A stretch of 64,000 nt of DNA, from contig NC_065878.1 of the NCBI RefSeq assembly GCF_933775445.1, positions 5,540,001 to 5,604,000 of the forward strand. The letters run 5' to 3'. The notes under the pieces were generated by a model, which did no database searches, was not told the origin of the DNA, and saw nothing but the letters and a program-made list of their open reading frames with translations. Within the stretch, counting starts at the first letter, position 1; each line of letters starts with the position of its first letter. Positions 47,325 through 58,050 of this stretch are shown here, one piece after another. The stretch comes from Argentina anserina (lineage: Eukaryota; Streptophyta; Magnoliopsida; Rosales; Rosaceae). Both the position numbers and the translations under genes were made by a program.

Positions 47325-50300
47325 TTCATTTGAGAGTGTTTCCAGTGTGCGCGTGTGTTTCTTTCAAATAGAGTATCTTTCTATCGTTTGAATATCTTTT
47401 CAATTCTCGTTTGAGTATCTTTCTGTACGGCTTTCTGGTGTGAGTTTCTTATGAATTTGAGAGTGTTTCCAGTGTGGGCGTGTGTTTCTTTCAAACTGAG
47501 TATCTTTCTATCGTTTGAGTATCTTTCTAAACGGCTTTCTAGTGTCAGTTTCTTATGAATTTGAGAGTGTTTCCAGTGTGGGCGTGTGTTTCTTTCAAAC
47601 GGAGTATCTTTCTATCGTTTGAGTATCTTTTCAATTCTCGTGTCACTATCTTTCTGTACGGCTTTCTGATGCGATTTTCTTTTAATTTGAGAGTGTTTCC
47701 AATGTGCGCGTGTGTTTCTTTCAAACAGAGTATCTTCCTATCGTTTGAGTATCTTTTCAATTCTCGTATGAGGATCTTTCTGAACGGCTTTCTGATGCGA
47801 TTTTCTTTTAGTTTGAGAGTGTTTCCAGTGTGGGAGTGTGTTTCTTTCAAATTGAGTATCTATCTATCGTTTGAGTATCTTTCTAAACGGCTTTCTAGTG
47901 TCAGTTTCTTATGAATTTCAGAGTGTTTCCAGTGTGGGCGTGTGTTTCTTTCAAACGGAGTATCTTTCTATCGTTTGTGTATCTTTTCAATTCTCGTTTG
48001 AGTATCTTTCTGATGCAATTTTCTTTTAGTTTGAGAGTGTTTCCAGTGTGGGAGTGTGTTTCTTTCAAACTGAGTATCTTTCTATCGTTTGAGTATCTTT
48101 TCAATTCTCGTATGAGTATCTTTCTGAACGGCTTTCTGATGCGATTTTCTTTTAGTTTGAGAGTGTTTCCAGTGTGGGAGTGTGTTTCTTTCAAACTGAG
48201 TATCTTTCTATCGTTTGAGTATCTTTTCAATTCTCGTGTCACTATCTTTTTGTACGGCTTTCTAATGCGATTTTCTTTTAATTTGAGTGGGTTTATAGTG
48301 TGGGCGTGTGTTTCTTTCAAACTGAGTATCTTTCTATCGTTTGAGTATCTTTTCAATTCTCGTTTGAGTATCTTTCTGAACGGCTCTCTGGTGTGATTTT
48401 TTTAAATTTGAGAGTGTTTCCAGTGTGGGCATGTGTTTCTTTCAAACTGAGTATCTTTCTATCGTTTGAGTATCTTTTCAATTCTCGTGTCACTATCTTT
48501 CTGTACGGCTTTCTGATGCGATTTTCTTTTAATTTGAGAGTGTTTCCAGTGTGCGCCTGTGTTTCTTTCAAACAGAGTATCTTCCTATCGTTTGAGTATC
48601 TTTTCAATTCTCGTATGAGTATCTTTCTGAACGGCTTTCTGATGCGATTTTCTTTTAGTTTGAGAGTGTTTCCAGTGTGCGAGTGTGTTTCTTTCAAACT
48701 GAGTATCTTTCTATCGTTTGAGTATCTTTTCAATTCTCGTTTCAGTATCTTTCTGTACGGCTTTTTGGTGCGAGTTTGTTTTGAATTTGTGAGTGTTTCC
48801 AGTGTGGGCGTGTGTTTCTTTCAAACTGAGTATCTTTCTATCGTTTGAGTATCTTTTCAATTCTCGTTTGAGTATCTTTCTGAACGGCTTTCTGGTGTGA
48901 TTTTCTTTTAATTTGAGAGTGTTTCCAGTGTGCGCGTGTGTTTCTTTCAAACAGAGTATCTTTCTATCGTTTGAATATCTTTTCAATTCTCGTTTGAGTA
49001 TCTTTCTGTACGGCTTTCTGGTGTGAGTTTCTTATGCATTTGAGAGTGTTTCCAGTGTGGGCGTGTGTTTCTTTCAAACTGAGTATCTATCTATCGTTTG
49101 AGTATCTTTCTAAACGGCTTTCTAGTGTCAGTTTCTTATGAATTTGAGAGTGTTTCCAGTGTGGGCGTGTGTTTCTTTCAAACGGAGTATCTTTCTATCG
49201 TTTGAGTATCTTTTCAATTCTCGTGTCACTATCTTTCTGTACGGCTTTCTGATGCGATTTTCTTTTAATTTGAGAGTGTTTCCAGTGTGCGCCTGTGTTT
49301 CTTTCAAACAGAGTATCTTCCTATCGTTTGAGTATCTTTTCAATTCTCGTATGAGTATCTTTCTGAACGGCTTTCTGATGCGATTTTCTTTTAGTTTGAG
49401 AGTGTTTCCAGTGTGCGAGTGTGTTTCTTTCAAACTGAGTATCTTTCTATCGTTTGAGTATCTTTCCAATTCTCGTTTCAGTATCTTTCTGTACGGCTTT
49501 TTGGTGCGAGCTTGTTTTGAATTTGAGAGTGTTTCCAGTGTGGGCGTGTGTTTCTTTCAAACTGAGTATCTTTCTATCGTTTGAGTATCTTTTCAATTCT
49601 CGTTTGAGTATCTTTCTGAACGGCTTTCTGGTGTGATTTTCTTTTAATTTGAGAGTGTTTCCAGTGTGCGCGTGTGTTTCTTTCAAACAGAGTATCTTTC
49701 TATCGTTTGAATATCTTTTCAATTCTCGTTTGAGTATCTTTCTGTACGGCTTTCTGGTGTGAGTTTCTTATGCATTTGAGAGTGTTTCCAGTGTGGGCGT
49801 GTGTTTCTTTCAAACTGAGTATCTATCTATCGTTTGAGTATCTTTCTAAACGGCTTTCTAGTGTCAGTTTCTTATGAATTTGAGAGTGTTTCCAGTGTGG
49901 GCGTGTGTTTCTTTCAAACGGAGTATCTTTCTATCGTTTGAGTATCTTTTCAATTCTCGTGTCACTATCTTTCTGTACGGCTTTCTGATGCGATTTTCTT
50001 TTAGTTTGAGAGTGTTTCCAGTGTGGGAGTGTGTTTCTTTCAAACTGAGTATCTTTCTCTCGTTTGAGTATCTTTTCAATTCTCGTATGAGTATCTTTCT
50101 GAACGTTTTTTTGATGCGATTCTCTTTTAGTTTGAGAGTGTTTCTAGTGTGGGAGTGTGTTTCTTTCTAACTGAGTATATTTCTATCGTTTGAGTATCTT
50201 TTCAATTCTCGTGTCACTATCTTTCTGAACGGCTTTCTGATGCGATTTTCTTTAAAATTTGAGAGTGTTTCCAGTGTGGGCGTGTGTTTCTTTCAAACTG

Positions 50301-52575
50301 AGTATCTTTCTATCGTTTGAGTATCTTTTCAATTCTCGTTTGAGTATCTTTCTGTACGGCTTTCTGGTGTGAGTTTCTTTTGAATTTGAGAGTGTTTCCA
50401 TTGTGGGCGTGTGTTTCTTTCAAACTGAGTATCTTTCTATCGTTTGAGTATCTTTCCAATTCTCGTATGAGTATCTTTCTGAACGGCTTTATGATGCGAT
50501 TTTCTTTTGAATTTGAGACTGTTTCCATTGTGGGCGTGTGTTTATTTCAAACTGAGTATCTTTCTATCGTTTGAGTATCATTTCAATTCTCGTTTGAGTA
50601 TCTTTCTGAACGGCTTTCTGGTGCGAGTTTGTTTTTCATTTGAGAGTGTTTCCAGTGTGCGCGTGTGTTTCTTTCAAATAGAGTATCTTTCTATCGTTTG
50701 AATATCTTTTCAATTCTCGTTTGAGTATCTTTCTGTACGGCTTTCTGGTGTGAGTTTCTTATGAATTTGAGAGTGTTTCCAGTGTGGGCGTGTGTTTCTT
50801 TCAAACTGAGTATCTATCTATCGTTTGAGTATCTTTCTAAACGGCTTTCTAGTGTCAGTTTCTTATGAATTTGAGAGTGTTTCCAGTGTGGGCGTGTGTT
50901 TCTTTCAAACGGAGTATCTTTCTATCGTTTGAGTATCTTTTCAATTCTCGTGTCACTATCTTTCTGTACGGCTTTCTGATGCGATTTTCTTTTAATTTGA
51001 GAGTGTTTCCAATGTGCGCGTGTGTTTCTTTCAAACAGAGTATCTTCCTATCGTTTGAGTATCTTTTCAATTCTCGTATGAGGATCTTTCTGAACGGCTT
51101 TCTGATGCGATTTTCTTTTAGTTTGAGAGTGTTTCCAGTGTGGGAGTGTGTTTCTTTCAAATTGAGTATCTATCTATCGTTTGAGTATCTTTCTAAACGG
51201 CTTTCTAGTGTCAGTTTCTTATGAATTTCAGAGTGTTTCCAGTGTGGGCGTGTGTTTCTTTCAAACGGAGTATCTTTCTATCGTTTGTGTATCTTTTCAA
51301 TTCTCGTTTGAGTATCTATCTGATACAATTTTCTTTTAGTTTGAGAGTGTTTCCAGTGTGGGAGTGTGTTTCTTTCAAACTGAGTATCTTTCTATCGTTT
51401 GAGTATCTTTTCAATTCTCGTATGAGTATCTTTCTGAACGGCTTTCTGATGCGATTTTCTTTTAGTTTGAGAGTGTTTCCAGTGTGGGAGTGTGTTTCTT
51501 TCAAACTGAGTATCTTTCTATCGTTTGAGTATCTTTTCAATTCTCGTGTCACTATCTTTTTGTACGGCTTTCTAATGCGATTTTCTTTTAATTTGAGTGG
51601 GTTTATAGTGTGGGCGTGTGTTTCTTTCAAACTGAGTATCTTTCTATCGTTTGAGTATCTTTTCAATTCTCGTTTGAGTATCTTTCTGAACGGCTCTCTG
51701 GTGTGATTTTTTTAAATTTGAGAGTGTTTCCAGTGTGGGCATGTGTTTCTTTCAAACTGAGTATCTTTCTATCGTTTGAGTATCTTTTCAATTCTCGTGT
51801 CACTATCTTTCTGTACGGCTTTCTGATGCGATTTTCTTTTAATTTGAGAGTGTTTCCAGTGTGCGCCTGTGTTTCTTTCAAACAGAGTATCTTCCTATCG
51901 TTTGAGTATCTTTTCAATTCTCGTATGAGTATCTTTCTGAACGGCTTTCTGATGCGATTTTCTTTTAGTTTGAGAGTGTTTCCAGTGTGGGAGTGTGTTT
52001 CTTTCAAACTGAGTATCTTTCTATCGTTTGAGTATCTTTTCAATTCTCGTTTCAGTATCTTTCTGTACGGCTTTTTGGTGAGAGTTTGTTTTGAATTTGA
52101 GAGTGTTTCCAGTGTGGGCGTGTGTTTCTTTCAAACTGAGTATCTTTCTATCGTTTGAGTATCTTTTCAATTCTCGTTTGAGTATCTTTCTGAACGGCTT
52201 TCTGGTGTGATTTTCTTTTAATTTGAGAGTGTTTCCAGTGTGCGCGTGTGTTTCTTTCAAACAGAGTATCTTTCTATCGTTTGAATATCTTTTCAATTCT
52301 CGTTTGAGTATCTTTCTGTACGGCTTTCTGGTGTGAGTTTCTTATGCATTTGAGAGTGTTTCCAGTGTGGGCGTGTGTTTCTTTCAAACTGAGTATCTAT
52401 CTATCGTTTGAGTATCTTTCTAAACGGCTTTCTAGTGTCAGTTTCTTATGAATTGGAGAGTGTTTCCAGTGTGGGCGTGTGTTTCTTTCAAACGGAGTAT
52501 CTTTCTATCGTTTGAGTATCTTTTCAATTCTCGTGTCACTATCTTTCTGTACGGCTTTCTGATGCGATTTTCTTT
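46698..52575 (+). repeat. Segmental duplication, offset 3,310 bp (46,698-~49,265 and 50,008-~52,575)
   Basis: The largest duplicated length on the right side. Shared private variants, in order, include GAGACTGTTTCC, TTCAAATAGAGTATC, CCAATGTGCGCG, TATGAGGATC, GAGTGGGTTTATAG, CTTTTTGTACGGC and GTGCGCCTGTG. The equivalence breaks near 52,580. There the downstream copy switches to CCAATGTGCGCG, which aligns instead with 51,010 (offset 1,583 bp). A smaller 736-bp repeat lies inside the upstream copy (about 48,543-49,278 against 49,279-50,014). Confidence 0.87.
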
Positions 52576-54540
52576 TAATTTGAGAGTGTTTCCAATGTGC
52601 GCGTGTGTTTCTTTCAAACAGAGTATCTTCCTATCGTTTGAGTATCTTTTCAATTCTCGTATGAGGATCTTTCTGAACGGCTTTCTGATGCGATTTTCTT
52701 TTAGTTTGAGAGTGTTTCCAGTGTGGGAGTGTGTTTCTTTCAAACTGAGTATCTATCTATCGTTTGAGTATCTTTCTAAACGGCTTTCTAGTGTCAGTTT
52801 CTTATGAATTTCAGAGTGTTTCCAGTGTGGGCGTGTGTTTCTTTCAAACGGAGTATCTTTCTATCGTTTGAGTATCTTTTCAATTCTCGTTTGAGTATCT
52901 TTCTGATGCAATTTTCTTTTAGTTTGAGAGTGTTTCCAGTGTGGGAGTGTGTTTCTTTCAAACTGAGTATCTTTCTATCGTTTGAGTATCTTTTCAATTC
53001 TCGTATGAGTATCTTTCTGAACGGCTTTCTGATGCGATTTTCTTTTAGTTTGAGAGTGTTTCCAGTGTGGGAGTGTGTTTCTTTCAAACTGAGTATCTTT
53101 CTATCGTTTGAGTATCTTTTTAATTCTCGTTTGAGTATCTTTCTGTACGGCTTTTTGGTGCGAGCTTGTTTTGAATTTGAGAGTGTTTCCAGTGTGGGAG
53201 TGTGTTTCTTTCAAACTGAGTATATTTCTATCGTTTGAGTATCTTTTCAATTCTCGTGTCACTATCTTTTTGTACGGCTTTCTGATGCGATTTTCTTTTA
53301 ATTTGAGTGGGTTTATAGTGTGGGCGTGTGTTTCTTTCAAACTGAGTATCTTTCTATCGTTTGAGTATCTTTTCAATTCTCGTTTGAGTATCTTTCTGAA
53401 CGGCTCTCTGGTGTGATTTTTTTAAATTTGAGAGTGTTTCCAGTGTGGGCATGTGTTTCTTTCAAACTGAGTATCTTTCTATCGTTTGAGTATCTTTTCA
53501 ATTCTCGTGTCAATATCTTTCTGTACGGCTTTCTGATGCGATTTTCTTTTAATTTGAGAGTGTTTCCACTGTGCGCGTGTGTTTCTATCAAACATAGTAT
53601 CTTTCTATCATTTGAGTATCTTTCTGAACGGCTTTATGATGCGATTTTCTTTTAGTTTGAGAGTGTTTCTAGTGTGGCAGTGTATTTCTTTCAAACTGAG
53701 TATCTTTCTATCGTTTGAGTATCTTTTCAATTCTCGTTTGAGTATCTTTCTGTACGGCTTTCTGGTGCGATTTTCTTTAAAATTTGAGAGTGTTTCCAGT
53801 GTGGGCGTGTGTTTCTTTCAAACTGAGTATCTTTCTATCGTTTGAGTATCTTTTCAATTCTCGTTTGAGTATCTTTCTGAACGGCTTTCTGGTACGAGTT
53901 TGTTTTGAATTTGAGAGTGTTTCCAGTGTGGGCGTGTGTTTCTTTCAAACTGAGTATCTTTCTATCGTTTGAGTATCTTTTCAATTCTCGTTTGAGTATC
54001 TTTCTGAAAGGCTTTCTGGTGTGATTTTTTTAAATTTGAGAGTGTTTCCAGTGTGGGCGTGTGTTTCTTGCAACTGAGTATCTTTCTATCGTTTGAGTAT
54101 CTTTTCAATTCTCGTGTCACTATCTTTCTGTACGGCTTTCTGATGCGATTTTCTTTTAATTTGAGAGTGTTTCCAGTGTGCGCGTGTGTTTCTCTCAAAC
54201 AGAGTATCTTCCTATCGTTTGAGTATCTTTTCAATTCTCGTATGAGTATCTTTCTGAACGGCTTTCTGATGCGATTTTCTTTTAGTTTGAGAGTGTTTCC
54301 AGTGTGGGAGTGTGTTTCTTTCAAACTGAGTATCTTTCTATCGTTTGAGTATCTTTTCAATTCTCGTATGAGTATCTTTCTGAACGGCTTTCTGATGCGA
54401 TTCTGTTTTAGTTTGAGAGTGTTTCTAGTGTGGGAGTGTGTTTCTTTCAAACTGAGTATATTTCTATCGTTTGAGTATCTTTTCAATTCTCGTATGAGTA
54501 TCTTTCTGAACGGCTTTCTGATGCGATTCTGTTTTAGTTT
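52576..54540 (+). repeat. Mosaic monomers between the 3,310- and 2,380-bp duplications
   Basis: This stretch re-uses the 51,000-51,700 series and the GTGTGATTTTTTTAAATTTG tail type of block P (about 53,410 and 54,020). It ends in 126-bp monomers: starts at 54,163, 54,289, 54,415, 54,541 and 54,667 are exactly 126 bp apart. A single-base loss (CTTGCAACTGAG, about 54,068) makes the preceding unit 125 bp. The 126-bp run holds a frame open on both strands here; this is not evidence of coding. Confidence 0.82.
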
Positions 54541-57500
54541 GAGAGTGTTTCTAGTGTGGGAGTGTGTTTCTTTCAAACTGAGTATATTTCTATCGTTTGA
54601 GTATCTTTTCAATTCTCGTGTCACTATCTTTCTGTACGGCTTTCTGATGCGATTTTCTTTTAATTTGAGTGTGTTTACAGTGTGGGCGTGTGTTTCTTTC
54701 AGACTGAGTATCTTTCTATCGTTTGAGTATCTTTTCAATTCTCGTTTGAGTATCTTTCTGAACGGCTTTCTGGTGCGAGTTTGTTTTGAATTTGAGAGTG
54801 TTTCCAGTGTGGGCGTGTGTTTCTTTCAAACTGAGTATCTTTCTATCGTTTGAGTATCTTTTCAATTCTCGTTTGAGTATCTTTCTGAACGGCTTTCTGG
54901 TGCGATTTTCTTTTAGTTTGAGAGTGTTTCTAGTGTGGGAGTGTGTTTCTTTCAAACTGAGTATATGTCTATCATTTGAGTATCTTTTCAATTCTCGTGT
55001 CACTATCTTTCTGTACGGCTTTCTGATGTGATTTTCTTTTAATTTGAGTGTGTTTACAGTGTGGGCGTGTGTTTCTTTCAAACAGAGTATCTTTCTATCG
55101 TTTGAGTATCTTTTCAATAATTGTGTCACTATCTTTCTGAACGGCTTTCTGATGCGATTTTCTTTTAGTTTGAGAGTGTTTACAGTGTGGGAGTGTGTTT
55201 CTTTCAAATTGAGAATCTTTCTATCGTTTGAGTATGTTTTCAATTCTCGTGTCACTATCTTTCTGTATGGCTTTCTGATGCGATTTTCTTTTAATTTGAG
55301 TGTGTTTACAGTGTGGGCGTCTGTTTCTTTCAAACTGAGTATCTTTCTATCGTTTGAGTATCTTTTCAATTCTCGTTTGAGTATCTTTCTGAACGGCTTT
55401 CTGGTGCGAGTTTGTTTTGAATTTGAGAGTGTTTCCAGTGTGGGCGTGTGTTTCTTTCAAACTGAGTATCTTTCTATCGTTTGAGTATCTTTTCAATTCT
55501 CGTTTGAGTATCTTTCTGAACGGCTTTCTGGTGCGATTTTCTTTTAGTTTGAGAGTGTTTCTAGTGTGGGCGTGTGTTTCTTTCAAACTGAGTATCTTTC
55601 TATCGTTTGAGTATCTTTTCAATTCTCGTTTGAGTATCTTTCTGAACGGCTTTCTGGTGCGAGTTTGTTTTGAATTTGAGAGTGTTTCCAGTGTGGGTGT
55701 GTGTTTCTTTCAAACTGAGTATCTTTCTATCGTTTGAGTAACTTTCTGAACGGATTTTTGATGCGATTTTCTTTAAAATTTGAGAGTGTTTCCAGTGTGG
55801 GCGTGTGTTTCTTTCAAACTGAGTATCTTTCTATCGTTTGAGTATCTTTTCAATTCTCGTATGAGTATCTTTCTGAACGGCTTTATGATGCGATTTTCTT
55901 TTGAATTTGAGAGTGTTTCCATTGTGGGCGTGTGTTTATTTCAAACTGAGTATCTTTCTATCGTTTGAGTATCATTTCAATTCTCGTTTGAGTATCTTTC
56001 TGAACGGCTTTCTGGTGCGAGTTTGTTTTGAATTTAAGAGTGTTTCCAGTGTAGGCGTGTGTTTCTTTCAAACTGAGTATCTTTCTATCATTTGAGTATC
56101 TTTTCAATTCTCGTGTCACTATCTTTCTGTACGGCTTTCTGGTGTGAGTTTCTTTTGAATTTGAGAGTGTTTCCATTTTCGGCGTGTGTTTCTTTCAAAC
56201 AGAGTATCTTTCTATCGTTTGAGTATCTTTTCAATTATCGTGTCACTATCTTTCTGAACGGCTTTCTGATGCGATTTTCTTTTAATTTGAGTGTGTTTAC
56301 AGTGTGGGCGTGTGTTTCTTTCAAACTGAGTATCTTTCTATCGTTTGAGTAACTTTGCAATTCTCGTATGAGTATCTTTCTGAACGGCTTTCTGGTGCGA
56401 GTTTGTTTTGAATTTGAGAGTGTTTCCAGTGTGGGCGTGTGTTTCTTTCAAACTGAGTATCTTTCTATCGTTTGAGTATCTTTTCAATTCTCGTTTGAGT
56501 ATCTTTCTGAACGGCTTTCTGGTGCGATTTTCTTTTAGTTTGAGAGTGTTTCTAGTGTGGGAGTGTGTTTCTTTCAAACTGAGTATATGTCTATCATTTG
56601 AGTATCTTTGCAATTCTCGTGTCACTATCTTTCTGTACGGCTTTCTGATGTGATTTTCTTTTAATTTGAGTGTGTTTACAGTGTGGGCGTGTGTTTCTTT
56701 CAAACAGAGTATCTTTCTATCGTTTGAGTATCTTTTCAATAATTGTGTCACTATCTTTCTGAACGGCTATCTGATGCGAGTTTCTTTTGAATTTGAGAGT
56801 GTTTCCAGTGTGAGCGTGTGTTTCTTTCAAACTGAGTATCTTGCTATCGTTTGAGTATCTTTTCAATTCTCGTATGACAATCTTTCTGAACGGCTTTCTG
56901 GTGCGATTTTCTTTCAGTTTGAGAGTGTTTCTAGTGTGGGAGTGTGTTTCTTTCAAACTGAGTATATTTCTATCGTTTGAGTATCTTTTCAATTCTCGTG
57001 TCACTATCTTTCTGTACGGCTTTCTGATGCGATTTTCTTTTAATTTGAGTGTGTTTACAGTGTGGGCGTGTGTTTCTTTCAGACTGAGTATCTTTCTATC
57101 GTTTGAGTATCTTTTCAATTCTCGTTTGAGTATCTTTCTGAACGGCTTTCTGGTGCGAGTTTGTTTTGAATTTGAGAGTGTTTCCAGTGTGGGCGTGTGT
57201 TTCTTTCAAACTGAGTATCTTTCTATCGTTTGAGTATCTTTTCAATTCTCGTTTGAGTATCTTTCTGAACGGCTTTCTGGTGCGATTTTCTTTTAGTTTG
57301 AGAGTGTTTCTAGTGTGGGAGTGTGTTTCTTTCAAACTGAGTATATGTCTATCATTTGAGTATCTTTGCAATTCTCGTGTCACTATCTTTCTGTACGGCT
57401 TTCTGATGTGATTTTCTTTTAATTTGAGTGTGTTTACAGTGTGGGCGTGTGTTTCTTTCAAACAGAGTATCTTTCTATCGTTTGAGTATCTTTTCAATAA

Positions 57501-58050
57501 TTGTGTCACTATCTTTCTGAACGGCTTTCTGATGCGATTTTCTTTTAGTTTGAGAGTGTTTACAGTGTGGGAGTGTGTTTCTTTCAAATTGAGAATCTTT
57601 CTATCGTTTGAGTATGTTTTCAATTCTCGTGTCACTATCTTTCTGTATGGCTTTCTGATGCGATTTTCTTTTAATTTGAGTGTGTTTACAGTGTGGGCGT
57701 CTGTTTCTTTCAAACTGAGTATCTTTCTATCGTTTGAGTATCTTTTCAATTCTCGTTTGAGTATCTTTCTGAACGGCTTTCTGGTGCGAGTTTGTTTTGA
57801 ATTTGAGAGTGTTTCCAGTGTGGGCGTGTGCTTCTTTCAAACTGAGTATCTTTCTATCGTTTGAGTATCTTTTCAATTCTCGTTTGAGTATCTTTCTGAA
57901 CGGCTTTCTGGTGCGATTTTCTTTTAGTTTGAGAGTGTTTCTAGTGTGGGCGTGTGTTTCTTTCAAACTGAGTATCTTTCTATCGTTTGAGTATCTTTTC
58001 AATTCTCGTTTGAGTATCTTTCTGAACGGCTTTCTGGTGCGAGTTTGTTT
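54541..58050 (+). repeat. Segmental duplication, offset 2,380 bp (54,541-~55,670 and 56,921-~58,050)
   Basis: About 1.13 kb is repeated with private variants GAGTATATGTCTATCATTTG, CAATAATTGTGTCAC, TTCAAATTGAGAATC and GGGCGTCTG. Part of it occurs a third time at 56,408-56,750 (offset 1,622 bp from the first, 758 bp from the last). Further right, 55,780-56,300 corresponds to 58,286-58,800 at offset 2,506 bp, one 126-bp unit more. Confidence 0.86.

Noticed and set aside
54053..54853. 266-codon plus-strand open frame (and a 258-codon minus-strand one over the same DNA) as a protein gene
   Set aside because: The frames are the satellite monomer translated through a run of 126-bp units. The next 127-bp or 114-bp units change or end them, equivalent frames open on both strands throughout the array, and no domain, splice structure or unique sequence is present.
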